64,000 bases of DNA from Apostichopus japonicus (lineage: Eukaryota > Echinodermata > Holothuroidea > Aspidochirotida > Stichopodidae): contig NC_092572.1 of NCBI RefSeq assembly GCF_037975245.1, forward strand, positions 25,430,989-25,494,988, given 5' to 3'. Below the pieces are notes generated by a model. The model was not told the DNA's origin. It worked only from the letters and a program-made list of their open reading frames with translations, and ran no database searches. Both the position numbers and the translations under genes were made by a program. Below are positions 60,401-64,000 of the stretch, piece after piece (positions within the stretch are counted from its first letter, which is position 1; every line of letters begins with the position of its first letter).

Positions 60401-60686
60401 AGGACTTGACATCTGAACGTGCCGGCGTCTGCGTGGGAGACGTTCGTTATCTGCAGGGACGCGGTCCCTTCGTCAGGTAAACTGACCCTGCCGTCGTACG
60501 GCTCGAGTATGATCGGGGCCTGCGAGTCAATGCCCGTGTAGAACGGGTAGGAGCTATCGGTCCGCTGCCACTGGAGGAGGAAGAGGGCGACCGGAAGAGG
60601 TGGCGCTGGCGTGGGAAGCTCCTGGGGACAGGGCAGTAGAACGGTGTCTCCGCTCCTGGCGTAGACGTCTGTAAACGGTGGTTGAT
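32808..60686 (-). CDS. IGSF9: Turtle/IgSF9-family cell adhesion receptor, partial at the N-terminus, 16 coding exons
   Basis: Exons in coding order: 60686-60339, 55017-54748, 54469-54182, 52720-52570, 50674-50541, 49360-49245, 47266-47116, 46590-46479, 45452-45280, 43079-43041, 40409-40122, 39630-39460, 39184-39142, 37883-37528, 35415-34204, 33451-32808. They give 4496 bases (1497 codons) with every phase consistent. Counting from the first full codon: Ig-V 1-116, Ig2 117-205, Ig3 207-301, Ig4 302-396, Ig5 397-485, FN3-1 486-580, FN3-2 594-690, membrane span about 706-730, cytoplasmic tail to 1497. Diagnostic family phrases are CSPSNGIGEPPTAFAYLTVQ, CIPYNVVGTEG and TSPHMPHN...PGYNGG. The C-terminus TTVV is a class I PDZ ligand. 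In insects and mammals, Turtle, IGSF9 and IGSF9B are plasma-membrane homophilic adhesion molecules shaping dendrites, axon tiling and synapses. A single invertebrate member is equally related to IGSF9 and IGSF9B. The signal-peptide exon was not found upstream. Confidence 0.94.
33452..34203. other. IgSF9-like intron 15
   Basis: 750 bases with no recognised element; a G-rich strip lies at 33735-33770. Confidence 0.4.
34204..35415 (-). CDS. IGSF9: IgSF9-like coding exon 15: long cytoplasmic exon
   Basis: 1212 bases, open throughout, starting GSCWETENVSLQQQRPHVKF and ending SGQDSLQTNSEI. It is rich in Ser, Pro, Asp and Tyr with no folded domain visible, as in the tails of IGSF9B and Turtle. Donor GTAAGA. 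Confidence 0.92.
35553..36640. mobile_element. Two diverged copies of the GGGATATTC MITE-like family
   Basis: GAAGGGATATTCCGTTGG starts the first segment (35553 to about 36010). Both it and the second (about 36300-36640) contain TTATCCACAGA and GATGACATCA/ATGACATCACA followed by CCTACTGTGATG. The same phrases occur in the element at 10897-11642. Between them lies a CCAACCAACCACC microsatellite at about 36080-36140. Confidence 0.45.
36641..37527. other. IgSF9-like intron 14, remainder
   Basis: A short tandem triplication of CATAGCGTGGACC lies at about 37100-37168. Nothing else is recognised. Confidence 0.4.
37528..37883 (-). CDS. IGSF9: IgSF9-like coding exon 14: cytoplasmic tail
   Basis: Starts YPASTQKGFLGKHFSGIKEK, a juxtamembrane basic region. 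It continues through LRERLTRTSITGRAGVYHV and ends HLDSNSG. Donor GTATTA, phase 1. No catalytic domain is seen. Confidence 0.88.
37946..38650. repeat. 22-bp minisatellite, about 32 copies, with AP-1-type heptamers
   Basis: Units are GAGTCACTTCATGGGCAACT or GAGTCCCTCCATGGGCAACT plus CT or CA. The first type creates TGAGTCA, the consensus AP-1 (TRE) heptamer; I count about 22. The two unit types are intermixed. It lies in the IgSF9-like intron between exons 13 and 14. Confidence 0.93.
38651..39141. other. IgSF9-like intron 13, remainder
   Basis: No exon or element recognised. Confidence 0.4.
39142..39184 (-). CDS. IGSF9: IgSF9-like coding exon 13: short cytoplasmic exon
   Basis: Encodes VVDHSDQSSDDSH plus split codons on both sides. 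Acceptor CTTCTAG, donor GTAAGTTG; the phases join exons 12 and 14 exactly. Confidence 0.78.
39460..39630 (-). CDS. IGSF9: IgSF9-like coding exon 12: transmembrane segment
   Basis: Encodes GILAGVLAVIFCLLCILLLA followed by CFIVSCKQRRNRNKR, a single helix with a basic stop-transfer cluster. This places the Ig/FN3 part outside the cell. Donor GTAAGT. Confidence 0.95.
39631..40121. other. IgSF9-like intron 11
   Basis: 490 bases. CATCCAAGCTTTACTTCCTA followed by AAGCTCTGAT and CAATCACAAGATGA at about 39935-40010 repeats a phrase found at 37323-37395, so a small interspersed repeat is likely. Confidence 0.4.
40122..40409 (-). CDS. IGSF9: IgSF9-like coding exon 11: FN3-2
   Basis: One complete FN3 domain: SPPRNLTLSMSGDGLLLSWL, PPVEGAELVSHYALEYWIEG and TTYSFRLVAFGDG. 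Mammalian members have QGVLLSWLPP here. Donor GTGAGT, phase 1. Confidence 0.95.
40410..41330. other. IgSF9-like intron 10, unrecognised part
   Basis: No element recognised; AT-rich toward the 42-bp array. Confidence 0.4.
41331..42045. repeat. 42-bp tandem repeat, 17 copies without visible substitutions
   Basis: The unit TTGACTATTGGAAGTAGTCT + ATGCATTCCTGATGACTTAG + AG repeats 17 times with no difference that I can see. Because 42 is divisible by three, both strands stay open through the array (14-residue periodic peptides), but these frames have no plausible start context and lie in an intron. Confidence 0.97.
42071..42414 (-). mobile_element. TTAA-flanked MITE (piggyBac-like), copy 1
   Basis: It is bounded by TTAA at both ends with inverted termini TTAAAGGGTGTGAATGC and, from the other end, TTAAAGGCATTGAAGACTCG. 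About 340 bases, no coding region. It is the reverse complement of the copy at 57659-58027 along its length (for example AAGCTGTGTGTGTATTTTCT there). Confidence 0.85.
42415..43040. other. IgSF9-like intron 10, last part
   Basis: Contains a short direct duplication (CTTTAAGTTATACCAGGTGT at 42780 and again near 42831) and no recognised element. Confidence 0.4.
43041..43079 (-). CDS. IGSF9: IgSF9-like coding exon 10: 39-bp linker exon
   Basis: Encodes GSSFPSESDIIP between the two FN3 domains, phase 1 on both sides, acceptor ATTGTAG and donor GTAAGTAC. It could be skipped without a frame change, so it may be alternatively spliced. Confidence 0.75.
43189..43357. mobile_element. CAGGGATGAGC-terminated MITE, second copy
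   Basis: Same termini and interior as 27865-28024, with the 18-base perfect palindrome TTCCGCGAATTCGCGGAA near the right end. No clear flanking duplication is visible here. Confidence 0.8.
43560..43860 (-). mobile_element. tRNA-derived SINE, minus strand
   Basis: On the minus strand, GACGAGTGGATAAAGGCG (A-box of Leu/Ser tRNA type) is followed at normal tRNA distance by GGGTTCGATACCCC (B-box), all within 43771-43860. The body continues to the left and its end is not clear. The extra bases between the boxes fit a long-variable-arm tRNA ancestor. Confidence 0.72.
44065..44310 (+). pseudogene. LINE 3' end (CR1/L2-type reverse transcriptase C-terminus)
   Basis: The plus strand encodes SRSRSFGDRSFLNAAPHLWN and continues SFLVEIRSLDSIIQFKRCLK to a stop. 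It is followed by a short 3' UTR with CTATATAAAGCTAG and (ATT)n. This is the standard end of CR1/L2-like ORFs. 5'-truncated and inactive. Confidence 0.82.
44311..45279. other. IgSF9-like intron 9, remainder
   Basis: No exon or named element recognised. Confidence 0.4.
45280..45452 (-). CDS. IGSF9: IgSF9-like coding exon 9: FN3-1, second half
   Basis: Encodes IHDLRPTTEYEFSVTGRNDL and GASGWTESITVATK, the usual FN3 L-x-P-x-T-x-Y-x-F core. Donor GTAAGA. A copy of its acceptor region lies about 395 bases upstream in the transcript. Confidence 0.94.
45436..45965. repeat. Duplicated acceptor region of IgSF9-like exon 9
   Basis: TTGGTTTCTGGTCTGTACCT and GGAGACAGAAAACCATCTT begin both copies (45436 and about 45833), which remain alike for about 130 bases including CCGTAAATGTTTGAGAGGA. 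On the minus strand the copy carries an intact acceptor (CTGTCTCCAG) plus about 17 bases of exon. Confidence 0.88.
45966..46478. other. IgSF9-like intron 8, AT-rich remainder
   Basis: Contains (ATAATT)n-like tracts at 46060-46115 and 46170-46190. TTTATATAGCGCCAATATCC at about 46198 resembles a reversed LINE tail. Nothing else is recognised. Confidence 0.4.
46479..46590 (-). CDS. IGSF9: IgSF9-like coding exon 8: FN3-1, first half
   Basis: Encodes TSPHMPHNISVLTSSTSAYV and WWSPGYNGGMDQRFTV. Mammalian members have TSPHAPGSVRV and WEPGYDGGYEQTFSV. Donor GTAAAT, phase 2. Confidence 0.95.
46591..47115. other. IgSF9-like intron 7
   Basis: No element recognised. Confidence 0.4.
47116..47266 (-). CDS. 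IGSF9: IgSF9-like coding exon 7: Ig5, second half
   Basis: Encodes VGGLLPEDRHVITSEGLTIG, NLTKEDTGVYECSITNEV and ATVTASANLFIQ. The DTGVYEC pattern closes Ig5. Ends phase 1 before GTAGGG. Confidence 0.93.
47267..49244. other. IgSF9-like intron 6
   Basis: Nearly 2 kb with several C-runs (47445, 48180, 48465) and no exon or element that I can support. Small open frames at 47606-47872 and 48350-48604 have no recognised motif. Confidence 0.4.
49245..49360 (-). CDS. IGSF9: IgSF9-like coding exon 6: Ig5, first half
   Basis: Encodes KPSFACTPANNHHRKVNQSV and FKCIADGNPPLEVEWRK, with the B-strand Cys and C-strand Trp of an Ig fold. Ends phase 0 before GTTAGT. Confidence 0.93.
49900..50540 (-). repeat. 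Tandem array of six copies of the IgSF9-like exon 5 end plus donor
   Basis: Units of about 100 bases (starting near 49920, 50026, 50125, 50224, 50326 and 50426) align with the real exon end at 50541 onward. Shared phrases are TAAGCCTAACCTATGA, CTGAGGATAGCTGCATCTGA, GAGTCCTT, AACATTGCATGG and TTATCTACATATAAATTT. Each holds about 70 exon-derived bases and, on the minus strand, a GTTAGG or GTTTAG donor position. The copies lack six or seven exon bases and gain an internal GTAAGG. A seventh partial copy is at about 52085-52175. Confidence 0.9.
50541..50674 (-). CDS. IGSF9: IgSF9-like coding exon 5: Ig4, second half
   Basis: Encodes FSVSESGTLTIHRVEFSDIG, AYSCIPYNVVGTEGPSD and AAILRVI. Donor GTTAGG at 50540. 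About 70 bases of its 3' end plus this donor are copied repeatedly in the following intron. Confidence 0.95.
50897..51982. mobile_element. Nonautonomous hAT-like element with 8-bp target duplication, containing a nested element
   Basis: Exact duplication CCTTAGGA lies at 50889-50896 and 51983-51990. Termini are CAGGCGCAGCGGAACGG and, from the right, CAGTGGCGGCGGAACCGGG. Internal sequence is non-coding, with G-runs and C-runs near the ends. A second hAT-like element occupies 51213-51615. It lies in the IgSF9-like intron between exons 4 and 5. Confidence 0.92.
51213..51615. mobile_element. Inner hAT-like MITE nested in the larger one
   Basis: It is flanked by exact AGTAAGGG duplications (51205-51212 and 51616-51623). 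Ends are CAGTGGCGGAGCTAGGGG and GATCCGCCACTA. It is the same family as the solo copy at 9379-9817. Confidence 0.92.
52085..52175 (-). repeat. Detached copy of the exon 5 end repeat
   Basis: CATGGTTATAAATATTCATT, CTTATCTACATATAAATTTA and CCTATGACCCTGAGGATGGC repeat the array unit but lie on the other side of exon 5. The copy stops after GCATCTG. Confidence 0.82.
52450..52552. repeat. (ACCAG/ACCAA)n microsatellite
   Basis: About 100 bases of five-base ACCAG and ACCAA units, 18 bases before IgSF9-like exon 4 on the plus strand, that is just after its donor in the transcript. Confidence 0.9.
52570..52720 (-). CDS. IGSF9: IgSF9-like coding exon 4: Ig4, first half
   Basis: Encodes AAFVISMDSPVYAARSEPVS and IPCLSDAKPTVSRFIWRKN. 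The CLSDAKP and W pattern matches the CPVDAEPP...VKWNKDG of mammalian members. Ends phase 2 before GTAAGA. Confidence 0.92.
52721..53319. other. IgSF9-like intron 3, first part
   Basis: No element recognised apart from a T-run near 53120. Confidence 0.4.
53320..53590. repeat. Strongly diverged short tandem repeat
   Basis: TTAACGATGAATGCTTGAG-like phrases recur at roughly 33 and 60-base steps (ACATTAACTTTGAATGCTTG, GTTAACGACG, ACTAACGATTACGACTCGAG, GTTAACGTTGAACGCTCGAA). It looks like an old, decayed minisatellite. Confidence 0.55.
54052..54216 (-). repeat. Duplicate of the IgSF9-like exon 3 end plus donor
   Basis: ATACTTACATTGCACAGTCA + GATAAGCAAAGGC occurs at about 54098 and again at the real exon end (54174 onward); CCCACTTTACTCTAC precedes both. 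On the minus strand the copy retains about 40 exon bases and the GTAAGTAT donor. Confidence 0.9.
54182..54469 (-). CDS. IGSF9: IgSF9-like coding exon 3: Ig3
   Basis: One complete Ig domain: APLIFVPPQDAIVLRSHNA, FDCEFEASPSNVSQRWYYEG and FACSPSNGIGEPPTAFAYL. The last phrase is a hallmark of the Turtle family. Donor GTAAGTAT; a duplicate of its 3' end and donor lies just beyond it. Confidence 0.96.
54748..55017 (-). CDS. IGSF9: IgSF9-like coding exon 2: Ig2
   Basis: One complete C2-type Ig domain: APEFLSSPPPSVVFREGD, LQCLAKGIPTPEIQWYKQG and GGTYLCRAENSEG. Acceptor CCACAG, donor GTAGAT, phase 1 on both sides. Confidence 0.95.
55018..57658. other. IgSF9-like intron 1, part near exon 2
   Basis: TTTTGCGTACAGA and ACTAATCTCTG form a small tandem repeat at 55340-55415. 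A CA-rich run is near 56215. I see no exon. Confidence 0.4.
57659..58027 (+). mobile_element. TTAA-flanked MITE (piggyBac-like), copy 2
   Basis: It is bounded by TTAA, with the left end TTAAAGGCATTGAAGACTCG and the right end, read inverted, TTAAAGGGTGTGAAGACTCG: near-perfect terminal repeats. No coding region. It is in opposite orientation to the copy at 42071-42414. Confidence 0.87.
58028..60338. other. IgSF9-like intron 1, part near exon 1
   Basis: 2.3 kb of AT-rich DNA without an exon or named element that I can support. Confidence 0.4.
60339..60686 (-). CDS. IGSF9: IgSF9-like coding exon 1 in window: Ig-V domain
   Basis: It starts with two bases of a split codon, then QPPFTDVYARSGDTVLLPCP, LLQWQR, GRVSLPDEGTASLQITNVSH and FRCQVLVLNG. 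The two cysteines, the tryptophan and the DAGTFRC pattern give a V-type Ig fold. Donor GTAAGTAC. It has no initiating Met because the signal peptide lies in an upstream exon. Confidence 0.93.
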
Positions 60687-62369
60687 CTGGAATTAAAAAA
60701 AAGGGAAGTTTATATAATCTGAAGAGGGGATCGATAGTGGATGATTAATTTTGTCAAACCCGGAGGTTAAAATTTGTTTTGGGGGGGGGGCCAAATATAT
60801 CCCAAATATGACAAATTCACCTGGGTTGGATATTTTAGAGATGGCAAACTCACCATTCTCCTTACAACTACTGTAAGTACTTCAAACTCGCTCTACCTCG
60901 TCCAGCCCACCTTTACCACTGACCTCTCCTGGTGACCATGCTCATCCAGTCTAACCACCCCCCCCCCCCCGCCTCCTTCTTGTTCTACCACCCAAAGTGC
61001 CTGGGACGGGCACAGATAAGGAGAGACAATTCTGTCTGAAACGATCCGACCATCCTCTTTATCTTAACATTCAAATCATGTAGTTTAGGTAGATAGGAAA
61101 GTGCATACAGTAGATGTTGAAGGGGAGACAGGTAAGAGGAGAGCGAAGTAAATTACAGGGCTTTACTGCTTCGTCAAGTAATCATGCCAATTTCTGGAGT
61201 GTTGACAAGCATTGCAGATATTTACACGTTCTACTATGTTCTCATCGTCTACTGGCAGGGAAATAAATGCCTCTGTCCTTTTTCTTATGTATATACTTGC
61301 ATGCATGTATATACACATACATATATATATATACACATATATATATACACTTGTATACACATACACATATATATATATATATACACATGTATATCAGCTG
61401 GCATCATGCAAGCCTAGAAGCAGTAAATAGCCTGGTTTTTCGAGGCCTGCAGGTAGTACAGTAGGAATCATCAACAATTCACAGACTCAATCCCAATAGC
61501 AAACTATAGTTACTATTAATTATAATTATTGAACCATAAGAGAAAACAAAAATTTCATGATTATGTATTAAAGCCCATCCGACCATGACAATCTCAGCTA
61601 TATGATCAGACATCCCTACCAGGCAATCTCTGAGCCTGAGTGATCATATCAGTTTTATGCTTATCGAGTTTGTTTAAATACGGTGAATATCTAGAGCCCA
61701 ACCAGTGGTAAAACGTATGACTTCAAGCCTCAAAATGTGGGACATTGGTTATAAAACCCAGGATAATTCTAGTTTGTGGCGGCATTGGACAAAGATTAAC
61801 TCTATGCATGCACAATGGTATATTAGCGAAAGGTCTAAGTACACTACGCCTCATCTGTATTTGCCACATGTGGAGAACTTGGAATGTAAAACGCTGAGTA
61901 ACTTACAGTAATTGCGAGGAGGAGAGGGAAAGGGGGGTGAAGGTGGATGGGAGAGGATGGGGAGGAAGTGAGCTATCCAGTATCCACTACAAAAACAAAT
62001 GTGTACTTACTAATTACATTTTTTTATCTATTTTTTTATTATTATTTTTATTTTTATTTTTTTTTATATATTTTTTTTTTTTATTTTTTATATTTTTTAT
62101 TTATTACTTAAATTACTACATAATTTACTACTTAAAGTTTGTTTGCAACTGACAAATTAAAGTTTGTAATCAAAAGCTTACAGATAATTCATAGATCTAT
62201 TTTATGCCTAAGTTGCACGTCCGTCAACAAAACTTTGGCAATGTAGGTACACATGTTGTGTCAAAGGTCATGATCAGTGATGGGCCTAAATATGCTAGAC
62301 AGTCAAAACATGGTCACTCATGCTCCTCCCCCCCCCCACTCCACAAGGCCTTTTACAACCATCTCATAC
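60687..62369. other. Upstream intron or 5' flank of the IgSF9-like gene
   Basis: No signal-peptide exon is recognised on the minus strand. It contains a (TATACA)n microsatellite at 61295-61395 and a T-rich tract at 62015-62130. Confidence 0.4.
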
Positions 62370-62992
62370 CACTGGCGGATCCAAGGGGGGGCCAAGGGGG
62401 GCCATGGCCCCCCCAAAGGTGAGCCAAAAAGTGTTTCCGAACATTCGCTAAATCATATGATTGGAAATTAAAAAAATCGAGAGGAATAGCAGTGGTAGAC
62501 TAGTCTTAACCTTTTCGTTTTCTGGTTTAAAATTAAATGCAGAGCTCCCAACTGACCCGCAATTCGCGGGAATTAGACCCGCATTCTAACACCCAAACCC
62601 GCTGACCCGCACAAGCGTCCGAAAAAACCGCATTGTAATTGTCAAGTATACATAAAGAAATTGGCATCAAAGTTTGACTTAGCAACCATCATTTCTTTAG
62701 CATTTAGCATAATAGAGTATAAAACCTCCTTTACAGCATCATTTGAACCTCAAATTAGCCTATAATTCTTTTCATTGTGGCGAGCAGCGAACATTTTCAT
62801 GCCACGGGAAAGAATGAATTATCACCTACTATTCAATTTATTGATGTTACACAAAAAAAAGGCATATTTCTCAAAAACTTTTGGGTGACAAAAGCCTTTC
62901 TAAGTGCCACCATTTTACATGTAGGCATCACCAGGATTCCAAAAAAAATTCAAAAGGGGAGGGGGACACCCCCTCCCCTTATACCCCTCCCC
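62370..62992. mobile_element. Probable hAT-like fragment interrupted by the next element
   Basis: It starts CACTGGCGGATCC followed by G-runs and C-runs typical of this genome's hAT MITEs. A C-rich stretch at 62965-62992 abuts the next element. No second terminus is seen. Confidence 0.4.
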
Positions 62993-64000
62993 CAGCAATG
63001 GCGGCGGAACCGGGGGGGCTTGGGGGGCTCAGCCCCCCCCCAATAAAAAAGTTGAGGGGGCAAATGCATGATAAGCCCCCCAAATATTTACCGAGGCTCC
63101 GAAACGTGCATCTGCCCATTTTTCAATGCATACTTGTCGATCTGTCCGATGCACACGTATACTATATAGGTGTAAATAATTTTAGTAATTGCTGGGGGAC
63201 CCTCGGCCCGTCCCCTGGCTATAGACCACATTGTCACCTCAACCGCGTCTTCACGCCCCGTGAAAAGTGGAAGCAGTGAGTGTGAGTACCGGTAAGCGTA
63301 ACACAACTTCGTCTTAGGCCAATGACTTGCCTCATTTCAGCCAGTTCTCCAACATCCCCTTACTTAGCGGCGGAGCGTATATATACACAGTCAGGGGGCG
63401 GATGCCCCCCCCCCGGACGGACTCAAATGGACTGCTGGCGCCCTTTTCAGCTTTTCACTACTTTTCACTTATTCGCGATTATTGACTATTTTATTGCGCT
63501 CTCATATATACCTATTGACATTTGTCATATTCTGTTGGTGTAATTTTCCGACAAAATGGCGACGACACCTATTTATTCTCCGTTTATCTGCAAATTAGCA
63601 AGGCCCGGAAAGGGTCATTTCCTGCAATCTAGGGAGTATCTTTATCCAAAATTTTTCTGTACGCTCCGCGCCAACCTGTGGTGGCGCTCCGCTTAGATAG
63701 TGTTGAAAGCGCACCTACAGACCATTCTTGCCCCCCCCTGACCAATACCCCAAGCTCCGCCACTGCCCTTACTACACTCAAAAACGTCTTTGCGAGTACA
63801 CTACGAGTAATAGCTACTCTCTTAAAGCACCATCGAATATACAAAATTACAATGTTTTTACAGACTTTTACGTGCAATCTGAGAAATTGCAGACTTGAGA
63901 CCCATATTTTAGGGCTAGGTATTCGCAGCATCAAACACTCGGGAAGTGCCGTTTCCGGCCATCTGGAGGTTTGAAAAAACCCAAAATTTTCTTGTACGCT
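62993..64000. mobile_element. Second copy of the composite hAT-like element, cut by the window end
   Basis: It starts CAGCAATGGCGGCGGAACCG and runs as the reverse complement of 50897-51982, to about 80 bases short of the expected far terminus. It contains the same inner element at 63365-63765, flanked by CCCTTACT on both sides (63357-63364 and 63766-63773), the complement of the AGTAAGGG seen in the first copy. Confidence 0.92.

Noticed and set aside
63088-63306. Similar short peptides at 51674-51856 and 63088-63306
   Set aside because: They are the same non-coding stretch in two copies of the hAT-like composite.

Overview
The window is animal nuclear DNA: AT-rich, intron-dense, and full of microsatellites, minisatellites and DNA-transposon remnants. 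Two conserved bilaterian genes can be assembled exon by exon with consistent splice phases. Gene content plus the repeat families suggest a marine invertebrate deuterostome. My best guess is an echinoderm, possibly a sea cucumber; this is inference, because nothing in the window names the species.

Layout. 1-640 is unassigned. 640-3270 is a 179-bp satellite in which each unit carries a 15-bp inverted repeat. 3271-5163 is the presumed upstream region of the first gene. 5164-28974 (+) is ASCC2, complete: 17 coding exons, 738 codons. It encodes the K63-ubiquitin-binding CUE subunit of the ASC-1 complex, which acts in alkylation repair and collided-ribosome clearance. Intron 10 looks like a minor-spliceosome (U12-type) intron. 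28975-32807 separates two convergent genes and contains a roughly 700-bp array of alternating palindromes. 32808-60686 (-) is a Turtle/IgSF9-family neuronal adhesion receptor: 16 coding exons and 1497 codons in the window, with five Ig domains, two FN3 domains, one membrane span, a tail of about 760 residues and a C-terminal PDZ ligand. Its signal-peptide exon was not found and probably lies beyond position 64000. 60687-64000 is its first intron or upstream DNA, and holds a nested hAT-like transposon cut by the window edge.

The two genes have no obvious functional link; they are convergent neighbours. The most unusual theme is local duplication of exon edges together with their splice sites. 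The 3' end of the second Ig4 exon, with its donor, is copied six more times in tandem in the next intron. The Ig3 exon end, an FN3 acceptor and the end of ASCC2 exon 7 are each copied once. Other notable items are a composite hAT-in-hAT element present twice with identical nesting, two TTAA-flanked MITEs in opposite orientation bracketing nine exons, a 42-bp array of 17 uninterrupted identical copies, and an intronic array with about 22 consensus AP-1 heptamers. No CRISPR, bacterial or viral gene was recognised.
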